From: Acanthaster planci
Lineage: Eukaryota; Echinodermata; Asteroidea; Valvatida; Acanthasteridae
DNA: 64,000 nucleotides
Direction of reading: 5' to 3'
Assembly (NCBI RefSeq): GCF_001949145.1
Contig: NW_019091383.1
Coordinates: 1,582,134-1,646,133 of the forward strand
The notes under the pieces were generated by a model, which was given only the letters and a program-made list of their open reading frames with translations, did no database searches and was not told the origin of the DNA. Positions within the stretch are counted from its first letter, which is position 1. Every line of letters starts with the position of its first letter. Below are positions 27,301 through 42,300 of the stretch, one piece after another. The position numbers and the translations under genes are program-made.

Positions 27301-30300
27301 CGGCAAATAGCAAGCGTAAGCAGCATAGGCCCTGGACAACCAGCGGGGATCGAAGCACCGATCAGCTTCAGCGAGATTTAAAAAAAAAAGAGCCTGGGGA
27401 CAGATACAGGGGAAAAGTGGGAAATAGTTTGGGCCACTTAGTCAAAATGCCAAAAGGACGACGTTTTCGTTTTATTTGGATAATTTCATATTAAAGTGGT
27501 TTGGTATGAAACCTTTTTGATTACAGCGAACGCAATCACAGCGGTCAAAATCTTCAGCCAGGTTTATTATCAAACTCCCGAGCAAAATGTACGCCAAATA
27601 ATGTGATTTCACGAAAGAACAAAACGGAGGAGCTCATGATTATGCAAAGTCACAGGGAGATAGACTTGCCAAAACTAAACTTTGTAATTAACACAGTTGT
27701 CCAGGCCATGATGCGACGAGACACGACAAGGCCCTACGCCACGACGCTTCAATTACACCAAGCCTTACCGCACACTGAAATCACACGACACAGCGCGATT
27801 CGTAGAATATAAGTACTTGATAATAAAGGAATCGAGTTGTTATTACTCCAAACTTTAGTACTCGACCAGTTAAAGGGTCATACAATGTATTTCAATTCAT
27901 CGGTAGTCCTTCAAATGCATTTTTTGTTACATCTAACCATAGTTTTTGCCGCTCAAAGGAGATTTTGTTGCATTCAACACGATGAAAATATGAATACCTA
28001 CAAGCAAAAGTGTGGTGTTATTTCAGAAAGAGGCCCAACATTACCACAGTTGTTCAGGACCAAATCTGTCAGAAATGTTATTTCGCTGTCTTAATTTTCA
28101 TTTGTTTATTCATTTTTGTTTCAGTACGAGACAATAATAGGCCAGTGACCAACTTTTTTTCATAAATATTTTCGGTAAGCAAATTGTTGGTTCACAGTTT
28201 GAACAAAAAAACCCAACATGAGCAGGGGCTTCCTGAAATGACATCACAGCCTCAAGCCCTACACAATGCCACGGGCCCTTCCAGGGATCTGCTATGTGAG
28301 AGTCTTAAAACAGCTTTAGCAGTACAGTCTCTGAAACACTGTTGCAAAGCCTGTACCGTCAGCAACCTCACATAATTTCTTAGAGGTTTTTATCCGTCCC
28401 GCTGTGCTCTTTTGGGAATTCAAAAAAAAAAGTGACGCCATCAACTTGCGTATAGAGTAACATTCAGAGAGGAATGTTTCACAGATTAGCGTGCCCGAGC
28501 CTTTTGGGTTTTTTAATCGGGCAAGATCATCCTTTGAGGCCAAAGAATCGAAACATATTGATAAAAGACTCATTAGCCAGGCCCCACCCTTTTTAAAATG
28601 AAATCCAAGTACGAACCCGCATCTGTCTAACCTCAGAATGAATCCCCAAACACCAAATATCGGCAGGATTTGTGTCACTCGATTCCCAGTGAATCTAATA
28701 AACTGGTTTCGAGGAACAGGTCAATTTCTCATCGCGGGATCCAAGCCAGTAATAACGTTCCTGCTGCTGCTCTTGGGCGCCAGATTTGGTTACTCCACAA
28801 TGCAGTGAACTTCACCGGTGCTCGGTCGCCTCTCACTGGTTACGTGCGGACGCTCATGTTCATTTCGGTCGCAGTTTTCGACCGTCGATATTGCGCTACC
28901 GACGTGTAAAAAAATTGCAACACGATGAGCATCCCTCCCCCGCAGTGAGTGATGCATCCCCTGGGGTGTGCCGTGTTTGTCCCGTGGGGTGGGGGGTCCG
29001 AACTTCAATTAATGTGACCGCGCGTCATGAAATGCACCAACGATCAAAGTAATATGCCGATGATGTTAAGTACAACACTCGTGGGTGGTGCAGAGTGACG
29101 TGAGAATTCGTAAATATTGTAAAATTATTTGAGTGATATTTCGGCTACAGATGGCGCGTGCTTTTTTGCCTCTGTTACGTTTGTATGCCTATTGTTTGTA
29201 CAAACAGCAGTCTGGATATAAAGGTCCTGCAAGGTAGCCATTTTTTGGGTAAGAGCTTTTGTTCCACAGGAATACACATGAGTAGATCTTCTGTGCTATT
29301 CCTCGTAACACAAGCAGTTACTGGAAAGATGGCTGCCAGTCATAAGCTCTAGTAACATAATAACCATTACATTGCAATGAAAACATTGTGTCACTTTTTA
29401 AAATGAAATAAGTTAAAACCCAAAAATCTATAAAACAAAAACGTACGATTAATATGCGAGGGACATCTGAGACTTGAGCTTTCTTCTCCTACAATCCATA
29501 CGAATTAATTGAACCCAGCAGTTTGAAAAAAGACACGCAATCGGGAGAATAAGATTGAAAGTAAAATAAAATAAATTTCGTGATTGTTATTACGCACCTA
29601 AATCTTTTATCATTGCCATTGGCAGCTACGTCTGATGATAATTTCGACTCGTTTCGATTTTGTTCTCCAGATCATGAAACCACGGGTTTTGGGGATAAAA
29701 TATTGACAAATGAGTGTAATAAAGGAAAAATGATACAGCCATAATGGGCAATGGAGGTATTATAATGACCTATGGAAGTGCAGATGGTCACGGTCGTGTG
29801 CACCAAAGTGCAGTATAAATGCTGTACTCTTGAGGCCTGTAACGTTGCATTCTCTGCACGTCGAAGTCCCGTCTGTGGAGCAGTTACGTCTGCATGGCAA
29901 ATCAATCACTTTGTTTTAATCATTATTTTCAGCGTTATTAAAATCAGTTATTACTAATTATTTATTAATTATTTTTCTACGGACGATTCATAAATCTATA
30001 AAATAGGACCACTTATCGTATCCGCGCAGAATGTCTATTCTCAATCAGATTGCTCAGGGGAGAAAGACGTGGTCGAATACGGAAATTGACCAGAGCAAGA
30101 TTTGAATCTTCGACGTCCGGAACAGCGGAGCTCAGTGATCACTGACAGTTTAATGTCATACGATCGAGTGCTATCATTGCTAATGTGTAATTAGCCAAGT
30201 AAAAAGATAGAGACTTTAAATTCATTACCGGTAGTCTTTCCAAGACTTTTTAACTGTTAGCCCACATTCTTCCATTTTTGCCGCGGGATTAACTGTTTAA

Positions 30301-33300
30301 CCCTTAACATTAGTACTACTGTGATTTTCAAGAATGAAGTCACATCCACCCTGTGCCCATTTGTATTCTCAATTTCTCTTTAAACAGATAAACCGAATCG
30401 TGAATCGGTCATATCAATTTGACCTAAATCTAAAGCCAACTTCTTTTTGCGACTCGAAGTTAACAATTAATGAAAACCGCAAGGGTTGTTAAGTACTCGA
30501 AAATTCTTTTCCAGAGGGGGAATGATGGTCGCGTCTTCCGGGAGAGTACAAACGGTCCATTCGCCGCCGATGTTTTCAGTTTGCTTATAAGTTGTTTGTT
30601 TTATTTCACCCGAGTGGGCATTTCCGGTCCCCTGTGTGTCTCTTCGTAAACAGCATCTCCTCCTTTATGTATCCCCGTCCCAACCAATCTTCAGGTGCAG
30701 AAGATAGGCTTCGACGCGGGCTGCCAGCATCTCAGCATATTATCTGTTATTACCCTCAGCACAAACCGGCATCATCTGGGTCCGTGCCAGGCCAAAGTCC
30801 GCCAACCACCCGCCCCCCCACTCACTAGCCTCTCCACGCCATCTTACGGTGGTCTGTCGGCTACTGCTCAAGGGGGACCCTGTCCACCCATCATCGTGTA
30901 GAAGGATGATGTCTTTGACCTCAGAGCAGAAGGAATTTCGGTGTTCAATTGGCTATTTCTCTATCGTGATATTCTAATAACAATTTTGGCTTTGCCAAAC
31001 GAGCTTGCCTTTTTGTGAAAAGTGCAATTAGAACCCCGTTCTTGGGACATGGGAGGGGGGTGACGTCATCTTGACCTTAACGAGAGAAATGGAACAAAAT
31101 ATTAAGATATTAATATAGATCCACAAAACTGTGACACGCTGCATGATAAATTGCTGTGACAGTCTTGGAACGAAAAATTCGTCATCACCACCCAGTACTA
31201 AATTTCCAAATGGGGAACATGCTAGTTTGTGTGAGCATTGTTTTATTTTATATTTTTCCCATTCTCATTATCACTGCGTTGCAAAAAGATGATGAAACGT
31301 ACAGACGAAAATTGGAAAGCTGCAGAACATTCATTTCCGACAAGGATGAAACAAAACAGGTTACATTCATAAACGAGACCGGTCCCAATGATATGCTGTT
31401 AGTTAAAAATAATCGATTTTAGGCTACAGTAGTATTTTTAAATCCAAAGTGAATAAAGTTCAACCGAAACGTGGGTGGGACGATGACGTCACCGTCGGTG
31501 AGGACTCTAACACTAACAACTAGTTAACGCTCACCTTAGTGAGGGCGGGGACAGCGACTTGGCCCTAACTGTTTCGATACCGCACAGTCTAATTAATCGA
31601 TACCAGTCTCATATTTCCTGCTGTTGTCGTCATCTACAAGCGAATGTTGTCTAAGAGGTATCCGGTTTCGTTCTCCCAACTTGCCGCTCCTCCTTGACAT
31701 AATGTTGGACGTCCGGAGGCAACAAATTAACTTGCTAGGCATCTTCCAGACGCGGAATATGCATGCGCCTGTACTCGAAATGGAGTTCACTGATTAACAC
31801 CCATTGACCCTAACGGTTCTGAGAATCTGCTCGATACTTGGTGTTGAAATCATCGATATCAAAATGACGTCATCAGCTTCTGTGTTATATTGACATAATG
31901 AAGACTTTTGGGCCAATGCAATATAACCGTATTTGTCTCTCACTGTCTTAAATTGGTGTAATTTTGCAGGTTCACCCCAACATACATTTTTCAAAAATTC
32001 ACACAGAATGTTTATCTAAACTTGCCTTCGTGGCATAGCTTCAAGACCTGACAAATACAGTTGGCATGGGGGACAGTTCTTTTAAAGCAGGTATCCGTGT
32101 TTAATTTTAACATTCTGAGCGATCCCTTCTTCCTGAGGTTCATTTCATGAAACATAATTTCTGATTTTGAGAAATTTATCTGACACAGAAGCCCCAGTGC
32201 CTGTGGAACCGACTAAATGTAATATATAAGCCAAGAAATGGGCTAAAAACGCCATAGAAGTCGAAGAAAATGTGGGTACGAGATCGTTCGTGTCTCTGAA
32301 GAGATGATGTATAAGTGCACGTTTTGCAGAAGCCAGAACTTATTTGCCGATCATAATGGATTCATTTCAAGTCCTGGTCGCCACAGCCTCCTCGCTCTGT
32401 TGTACGGGGCCAACGCCGGATCGATTGAGACAACAGAATGGTGCTCCACATTATATCGCGTGGTGTGCTTCGGCCAAACCAATTTGTCATTCGAACCGAT
32501 CACGGGCGCCCTAGGGATCTGGGACGGGCGAAGTCTTCTCGCCGCGTTCCGTATCCATACATAATATCGTGCCATAATCGAGTTATCAGATTTTACGCGA
32601 TCGGCTAATAAAAGACGGGAAAAAACCCGTCCTCCGATAAACGGCGGTCCACTTTTGCAGCAAGGGAAACCTTGGTGGTCGCGAGGTCTTGAGAGATTAC
32701 GTCGTGGAGATTTGGGTCCGCTGAATCTTTGGTACCGACTTCGAACTCCGTAGCGGTTGAAGGATTTGAAAGGGGACACTGGTCCATGCAAATTGGGCAA
32801 GCGAATTCTTCCCCTTGGGGGGCTAAGGAATTTTGGTTTTCCCTTTTGAAATGTCAATTAGGAAGCGGAAATGACGGCTAAGACGGAGGTTGGGACTTAA
32901 GGTTCGATCGGATTGCGAATTTACATAAGTTGTAGACATGACGTTTAATAATAATTTGAAAGGTGCATCTTGATGATTTTCTCAACCAATTGGTGAATGC
33001 AGAGCGACCACGACCAGCCTTTGATCAACTTTTCTGCTGCTGTACGTGTTGTTATCAAATATTCCAGTCAGTCGCTAAAAAATTACCATACCAGAATATT
33101 TTTTACAAGATCATTGCAAAATTAAAAAAGGAATACGTACAACTGAATGTCAGTATAATGTTCAGTTAATTTCTGTTCATTGGCAAATGATGATCATTGT
33201 GATGATGACAATGAAGAACTGCATAAGACTGGCATAACAAGATGACTCTTTTAGCAAATATACTCTAAAAGCTTCCGGGTCAGACTGATCCAGAATCCGG

Positions 33301-36300
33301 GTACTATGTGAGGCTTAACCCTTGTCTGGGTCAAAGGAAAACAATTATTGTTTAAAACTAACATGTATGCTTGTAACTGTCACGTTTGTTGGTTCATTAA
33401 ATTCTAATGACCTTCAAAAGCTACTGTTAAGCAAGTAAAGTACGTCGACCAGAGGAGGTTTCTAGTTGGATTTTAAAAGAAATATGAACACGCCATGCCG
33501 TTGTTGTTAAAAGATAATATATGCGACATAAGATGTCACAAACTTATGAGTGAAAAACTGTATATCAACGTTAGCACAGTTAATGGTACATAGGCGGTAT
33601 TTGCACGCGACATCAATTTCCAAAAATATGCTGTTACATAAAATCCCCTGTCGCCACCATTCGCCCTATTTGTGTAACATCTTGTATAATTGCAAACGCA
33701 ATATTTCTTCCTGCATTTTTTCACATACCCGATGTCATAATTGCCGGTATTCTCGATACTGTTTTCTCTGGAAGGTTCATCCAATATCGCGGCATGTATA
33801 AGGAATATTAAATTAAGGATCGCCGCGTCTCGTCTCATCATTGAATTTATGTCGGGTAAAGAGAGTGGACACATCCGACTTAGAGGCTACAGGAGAGTGG
33901 GCCCGTCATCACGGCCCGGAAAGTTGGACTTATTTTCATTGCTCGGACACTGTCCTCCGCCAAGTGAGCGATGTCGGGTGACGTTAAATCCTTAAAACAT
34001 AAGTAGAGCGCAATGTACTCGTTGTGTTTAATGAAGCATATTTCCAGACCAAGGACAAGCTCTCTCAAAATCATATTAGATTAAGACAAAAATGACCGTG
34101 GGGGGTAAGGCGAGCAGATTTTTTTTCTGAGAAAGTCGACAAAGACGTCATCGTTTTCTATAACATATACACGTTTTAAGCAATTAAGCAGATACCTCAC
34201 AGTAAATTAAATCCATTCGATCCACAATGTACCTCTGGGCTGATTGAAATTAGGGATTGGGCTGGGGATGAGGTTAAAGGGGGTTAACAAATGTTTCACT
34301 TTAGACAATTTAGTTTACAAGAGATCGGCAAATTAAGGACTGCGTAAGATTCGATCTCACTCTGCCATGCACATATTCTTTATCACTATACCGTCAAATT
34401 TGGCGCATAGTCCCTGTAAAATAACGCGGTTTACTAAATTGCTAAATCAAGACAATGTTGCACAGATCGAGACGATATCAGTTAACGAATAAAAGCAGGC
34501 TAATAGGCCTACTTAACATGAAGTTAATACCTTAGATTGTCCGTAGTGCTACATTAACAAGAACGCAAATTTAGTCATTGGTGGAGTGGGTGTTGAAGTC
34601 GCCGTGTGATGAGCGCGCACTGTCGGCGGTGGGTAAATCTTTTTAATTAGTGGAGGTACCGCTTGGCAGTTTCATTGGACAAACTTATACTGGCCAAGAA
34701 CAGCCCGCAGAGTCTCCTTTCCTGTCCAGTCGTACACAGCTTGACACAACCTGACAAAGCGGTACGAATGCTTAATTGGAATTGCGTGTCCACAGCTTTC
34801 CGTCCACGACGGACGAAGATCGCGACAGCTTCACAAGTAAACAAATCCAAGACAGTTTCTCTCAAAAAGCTCGGGAGAGAGTTTAATTTGCTGTGTTGTC
34901 TAAGAGCTAGTGCGGTAATCAAAATATGTGGATGGATTTAAGAATCAAGTATGTTTAGTCAAAGGCAAGACGTCACCCACTCCTTTATCGGCATCAATAT
35001 CATCCCAATCAATCGTCCCATGACTTGTTGGTTTCACGTTTGAGAAACTCGAGTAATTCGCTGGTACTTGAATACTTTCAACAGTATGCAAACTACGTGT
35101 ACCAGCTGTCGCAAAGTGATGGATGCTGTCGTTCTTTATGTAGTCCGCTTGAAAATCCCTGACATCGTGTGATTTCACTGTGAACAAATTGATATCTACC
35201 CCATACGCCCCACCTGGTATTGTTAATAAACCACAGTCTACACTGTGCATTGGTACAACATAAGGCTACTGTTATATGCACATTCCAAGCTATAGTGAGG
35301 GGTGAGCAACAGCCCTAATTCGCTCGACACTCAGGGCCCGAACATGGCACTGGGAAGGGCTAATGGCCTTGCACAGATTTTAGTGAAGGAAATACTTGGG
35401 TCACAGCTGACGACACTCAGATCATTGTAGATATCTGCCCGGTGCATATTTTTCTTTTTCTTCCTCATTGCTGAAAATGTTCTCACTACGCGTTATTCGT
35501 TCATCAAAAACTGGTCAAGATAACCGATGATTTGAAATTATATCTCCAAAAGACACGTGATCAGTGATACGTAGTGAGAAGATAAGTTTCCACACTGTGG
35601 TTGCACCAAGGCCACGGTTGTATCATATGGCCGACACTTTGCCATTGCCGAACCAAAACATTTAAATAACGCTTTACTAACAGGAAGTGATAACCTCGCG
35701 GTCACAGGTCTCCACTGTGTAGCCAATCACAGTGCAAAGCCATCAGCCCTTCCTAGCATCCTGTTCGGACGGTGAGCGACGAGCGAATAGACCTAATTCA
35801 CAAATCTTAAATCTTGTTCCGTGAATCCATTGTAATTTATTCAAGGTAATCTGTTGCAAAGGGTGGTGCCAAACTATTTGGGATTCCAAGCCTCACTTTT
35901 AGCTTTTTTTATGTGGCTTAAAACATTTGGATATAAGATATCACAAATTTAAAATTATTCTTCATTTATGCTTGCGGTGAACTTTTATTTCACTGCTGCT
36001 ATTTTACTCTCAGATTCCCGAGCTATATAGGCCCAATCACTTTAATTCAAGATGGCTGTTACACATGAATACAGTCTGTTAGCCGAACTGTCAGCTTGTT
36101 TGGTGACACGTCGAATCAAAACACGCCATCTATTTAAGATCACATGACTGTCTGGGAAGGCTGTGACGGTTCCGGCTTGTGAGAATGACCCTTTGATATA
36201 ACGTGGAAGGGATCAAATACTTGGTTGGTTATGATTAAAACTTACGTTGTTTGCATCTGCTCCATTGGTGATACTTCGGACTCCTTGAAGGTAAGACTAG

Positions 36301-39300
36301 TCGCTCTGGCAACGTCTTGGATATCGTCCGTATGGCAATCAACCGTTGTTTTTAACGCCTTTGGTGAAACTCGAGCGCTTGTCACACTTTGACTTTGGTC
36401 TTAAATCAAAGCAACTTGCGCGAGGACTATTGGTTATAATGGTCAGGTCGGGAATCAACAGTCTAGTGCTAGTGGACGAAAATATTGCAAAGATTCAGCA
36501 CTGTGTTGTGTTCAAATCAAAGTTTGATATTTCGCAATAACGTGCTTTCTTGGTTTTAATGTTTATCATTTTCATGATGTTTTACCGGAAAGCAAAAATT
36601 TTTGAAGCGCTTGACACGATTCCATTTGAACGTTTCGACAATCCGCACCTTAAAATGCAAACGACCGCAAAGTACTGTAAAATAACTTGTAATTAAAAAA
36701 AATGAGGACTAAATAAACGATGAAATGTGACTGGTGTGGATGTTATATCTCTTTTTGACACAAGTTAGTGAATATACAAAACGCTCAAATCAATTTTTCT
36801 ATACTTTCCCATTTTGAATTTTCATTTTTTATTTTATTTAATTTTTAATAAAATTGTTATTTTATTTGATTTATAAAGAAAAGTGTTAAAATCGTTGCCT
36901 TGCTCCAGTTTATCAAAACACGTCCAGTACAGTAATGTGTTTTTATGCAAGTGCAGTTCCGCTTTTTTGGTTCCATTTTGGCGTAGAAAATAAGTCATAT
37001 CTTGTATAGTTTTAGTTAATTTAATGTTTGGTGATCTAGATGGTAGATTCTGCACGTGTCGTAGAGGCCACGTCATATCTTTAACTGGAAGCGGACCTAA
37101 TTTCATAATTTTATTATCATATTTTATACGCAAATTTGTAACAGTTCGGTTGTCTGGAACCACTTGGGGGAACTGTCTTGCCTAATCCGCCGATGATATT
37201 CCAGTTAGTTAGATTATGCTGAGTCTATATAGAGATTAACGAGTGGTTTGCCAAAGTACAATAATCATGGTAATCAGTTTACAAGATTATGTTCCTCTCA
37301 AAACGTTGGGGTTTCATTTCAAACCTTCGGTGGTTATAGATTAGGAGGTGACTGACGTCGGCGGTTTATGAGTGGATGAAGGATGCACCGCAATACCCCA
37401 ATGTTATCAGAGGACCATTCCTACACTTTTCACCGGTGTTAACACTTTTGGTGTTATTTCGAAACTGTTGGTGTTGTTGTTTTTAACAAGAGTTTTTACA
37501 GTGTGGGTCTGCGTTTGATCAGTCGAATTGTCAAAGGTATTGGCTCCAACTTTGACCAGAGATGTGTGATTTGCTCATTGCGATGCCAGGCGTTGCACCC
37601 TTTTCACTCATTTGACATACAAATTTTGTTTTCACTTCTCAGTTTTGTCGACCACAGTTTAAATTCAACAGTTGTCTGACAGTGAATAGACTGTGGTATC
37701 ACTTCCTAAGTGACTGTGAGGGATCGTATCAGGCCTTCCGAGTGGCATTATAAATGACTGATTGTTTTCCTGTTTCTTAATATAATAAGACAGTAAGATA
37801 TCTTACCTATTTCACTTCATTCATTTTACGGAATCATTCTGCAATTTTTGAAAATAGTCACGTAAAACATGTTAAATAAAGAAGCAAAATAATATTCAAA
37901 TTTATACTTTTATAAAAAAAAAAGCTTGACTATTTCATGATTGCTCATTATTACAATTCAGTTGTCTTTAAAAGAGAATGCATTTTTCCATGATGAACAT
38001 AATGTATTTTATTTTCCATAGGTGTAATATTAGAACAGCCGTCGTCAGATGAGGACGAGATGATTCGACTCTCATTCCAACATATAAACCAAAACGGGAA
38101 CATCTTACCGTCAACCCGATTGGATTATACCGTGGCAAGGATAGCCTCCACAGATCCCTTTGCAGCCGTTAAAGCAGGTAATTAAGCCCGCCTATTCAAA
38201 TTGCTTCCTTTTAATTGCACATGTTACAGTCATGACCGAATGAGAGACTTTCAGACGCTTGTGGGAGTAGATCACAGACATATACCGGTCCTGCTTCACA
38301 GTATTACGCTCGCTCAGAACCTATGCACGCACGCTCAAAACAACGCGCGCATGCTCAGAACTGCTACAAAGGACCGGTATGTTTGCCGCCACCAAGTGTC
38401 TCAAGTTCCCTATTGGAATCGCCCTCCATTGAAACAAACAATGATTTGATTTGAGATTCATCCCTCGTAGATGCACATAGAAACCTTCCTTAAAAGTAGC
38501 ATCTCAGTTTTAAGTGTGGATCACTGCTCCTGGAGTCTATTTGATATTCTAATTACACGCAAATAATAAAGTTTTGAGTAAATATCAATTTTATGCAATG
38601 TTGCTGATTGTAGCTCAGAAATTTTCTGCAGTAAAAATAGCACGGACAAAGCATTATTTAACATTCTGTATTTTTAAAATGTGTTTGAAAAATATGGCAT
38701 GAAGACTTAAATGGTCGGTTAGTCTTATAAAAAAAATTGGAAATGGATATTCTCCATAAAATATAACACCAATCGAATTTTTATTAGAATTGAAAAACTT
38801 CAACGGCCGGCAATGACCATCTGTCTTTGAGATGTTAATGCTAAAAAGATCGGATCTACCAGACCTCTGAAGAACTACGAAGATTTGGTCGTCCACCATT
38901 TACACAATCAAATTTGTTCTCTGATAAGGTCACTTGCTTCGGGACAAATGATTTTTTTTCATGAAATTCAATCCTGGAAGTCCGGAGATGATTTTTTCTT
39001 AAGGACACATGCACAGTCTCAAGTTCATCGGCGATGTGAGCCCCCAGGGACCGATCTGTTGGCGGCCGAGTCCTGCTAATGATATCGGGTGTAGAAACAC
39101 CGAAAGGCCCTGGAAATAGCGGCATCAAATCAAATTAGCTGTCGCTGTTTCCTCAGAGATATGGCCGGGGTGATTTTGACCTGGAACAAAAGTGGATGTT
39201 TTAGTATTGAAAAGGCAGGCTGGGACGTGAAAATCGTGACTAAGTGAATAAACTTTCAGTGAAGTTCAACTTCAAAGTATGGGTTAAGTTATCGATAAAT

Positions 39301-42300
39301 ATCATTATTTTCCTAAGAGTTCTTTCCTCCACTTTTTGTTGCCAGTATTGTTATTGAAACTAATAAGAGAAAAAAACAGCTAAAAATCTTGAGCGTGAAA
39401 CACAAATCTCGTGAAAAGGCGAGTGCTTTTTAAGTAAAGAGCTAATTATGAACTTGTTGCAATGTTTGAAATAAAAACTATGTAAATACAGGTAAAACTC
39501 GTACCACAAGCGCTTTTTAACCAATGTACATATGCCTACATACCACAAGCGCTTTTTAACCAATGTATATAGGCCTACATACCACAAGCGCTTTTTAACC
39601 AATGTATATAGGCCTACATACAAGCGCTTTTTAACCAATGTATATAGGCCCACATACCACTGACTGTGTACATACCCGGATTTCTTTTCAGAAAGCTCGT
39701 TAGAACTGAGATTGGCTGGTCCTATTTTCATGATTATGGTCATACCCCCTGACGTAATACCTTAAAGTTTTGCGCCCGTAACCATAGGAACCGAAGTGGT
39801 AGTATAGTTCAAATCCATTTGACCATGGTCGGAGACACAGTGAGTCGAATGTTCTGATCGTTTGCTAGAAATGAGTATCGAGATCACTTCACAACCTAAT
39901 TTATTATTAAAAGATAATGTACTCCTTGCCTGACCTAAGCCAGTTTTGCTCATAGCACACAACAAAACTATTACATGTCTGTGACATTGTGACATTGATT
40001 AATAAGTCCATTAAGTTTGCCTCTGCCATCAACCTAATCGGCATCAAGCAATTAGAGTGAAAGAAGAGCTTTTTTATGCTAAGTCAACCAAAGGACAGCT
40101 TGCAAACATTTTGCGTAGCGTCTTCATTCCGAGAGCTGTTTTATGTGGACAAGACTGACGTCCTGTTTTATTGAGTGTGGGTATACACGCATTTCGGTCA
40201 CGTTAAAACAAAAATTAGCACCGGCACAAACAAACGTCAACGTTACACAGACTCACTAATGAAAAATGACAGGGAATTTAAAGGTTTCACAAAATGTAAT
40301 GTTTTACTCAAATTTGACAAATCGAAATATAAAACAGTCTTTTAACTCCGTTATTGTGTTTTCCCGTAATATTAAATTCACTGCTCTATTTAAAACTGCA
40401 TTTTTCAGTGTACGTGGATAAACCCTGGGCTGTTTGATGTTTATACCTTTCAGATGGCAAAAGCTGCGATCTGTGTGCGCTAAACAAGTTAAAACCCATA
40501 TAGCCGGCACACACCGAGCTGTCAAAACCTGGAGCAATACTCGCCCAAGATTTTTTCTCCCAGATTTACGTGCACAGGCCTAAGTCATTACAGACAGGTC
40601 GGGTTTTGTTTTTATATCTTGTCTAAGGAGTCAATTCCAGCAATTGGAAGGACATTTCCTTCTCACAACATCTCGACGGGGCAATATCGGACCCAAAAAT
40701 CCTTCCTCCGACCTGCCCAGTGTCAACAACCAAAATGGAATTTAAAACAAACCCGCGATGGTTGGCCCCACTTTTACTCCGTGTTGCCCCCGAACGATCT
40801 TTTAAAAGGCACATCACCGAGCGCCTTCTCCCGTATCCTTCCGCCCTTGAGGCTATTTGAATAATTATTACTCGGTATTCGTGCGCCTAATAATGACTTG
40901 GCGGATCGGAGGCGCGTTGGCGTATTGCTCCCAGCGAACTCTCGCTGTCCCTATTCCTTCAATGTTTCCTTTTCCTTTGGTAATGCTGAACATTTATATT
41001 CTGTGAAATCTCTGCATAACTTGAAGGTTCCCATTCAGTGTTTAGCAAGCGTATATGGCGTACGTATATTGCACTGTTCTTGAATTTTTTATTACTGGAT
41101 TATTATGACAAGACTACTTCTCTCTTGTGGGCAAATGCCATTAAAATTAATATGGCTTTGTTAAGGTTTGGGTGAGTATTATTGACAGAATTTTTCCGAA
41201 GTAGTTAAAGTCACGCATAGCCTTTTCAAAGATTCGGGTAAGAAAGCTCGCCTGTTGGCGTTTACCCCTTGTACACAAAAAAGGCTTGTCGCGAGTGAAA
41301 TGTTGTGAAAGGGAAACGCATAGGATTTGTTTTTAATTCTCAAAGCTGTAGTTAATGATCAATTTAATGTTAGTGCAGCTGTCGAACTGCGCTGCTTTTG
41401 AATGACTGAGATCCTAATGCATGTACTTACGTGTTTCTAAATACATGAGAACCTGTGCCATGGCAGGCACAGCGTGTCAGGTGTAACATTTTTGTAACTG
41501 TAAGATAAAGCAGTCTTGATCAAAAGCATGTGGGTCCTTTTGGAGCAACTTCATTTAAAACGAAGCCCCCACGATTTTTAAAGTTATTTTCAATGGAGGC
41601 ACAACCACCGCCGTTGCAAAATGTCACAAAAATGACTTGCATTTCCTAAGCCTTGCTCATGATAAACTTCTACAGAAAGTCTGGACACGTATTCTGATAA
41701 CCTCTTTATTATACTCCGGTGTAACACCATGGCCTGTGCTAGATTTTATATAGCAAGACAAACCTACAGATTTATAGTTAATTCTTAAATGAAAGAAAGC
41801 AAGAAATCCAGTTTCGGAGAAAGTGAAGACTTATTTTTGTTGTTTCACGTTGAATCTGGTAAAATGTCCAAATTGTCGTTTCACGTTGAATCTGGTAAAT
41901 GTCCAAATTGACGTTAAAAAATATAGCCCGGGGGCTATGCAAGTGTTGGGCAAGAGCGTGTGAGCGGCAACGCCAAATCACCCCGAATAAAACTCCCCTG
42001 CTGATTGGCTTGCAGCTTATAATGAAATAAAACCCAATTAAACAACTTAACCCATACGGTCTGGCATCGGCCTCCACTTCCATTGAGCATTATACCGTTG
42101 CGATGGACGGTGAAGCCACGAGCCTGCGCGTGTTTGTCGAGTGAAATGGCGGGAACGTTTGGTGACAATTGAGCACATCTCTATGGGCGTGCGTGCGCGC
42201 AGTAACCACGGGGCAACCCAGGTAATACCAACACAGCTGTGAGCGAGATTCAATTACCGAGACAACTTTTACACTTCCTACGCTTGCGCTTGAGTGCGTA

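Larger units (their letters stand above)
15398..38021 (+). other. Receptor intron 1 (22.6 kb)
   Basis: The intron runs from gtaagt to ttttccatag. It contains a hairpin repeat (19784-19893), a dispersed repeat (22625-22690), a LINE relic with a nested insertion (about 24840-26400), three CRE palindromes between 31061 and 31872, a GC-rich open segment (32351-32857) and a possible antisense exon (34945-35177). The rest shows no supported feature. Long first introns in receptor genes often carry enhancers, but none is demonstrated here. Confidence 0.8.

Noticed and set aside
30090-30160. Second tRNA-like or SINE sequence
   Set aside because: A B-box-like GATTCAAATC on the minus strand stands alone without an A box at proper spacing.
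34330-34400. SINE or tRNA relic on the minus strand
   Set aside because: GATCGAATC and an upstream TAGTGATAAAG are suggestive but no second copy or stem pairing was found.
36834-37163. 109-codon minus-strand frame as a gene or retroelement fragment
   Set aside because: The sequence is plausible-looking but matches no domain I know, and it ends in very AT-rich DNA.
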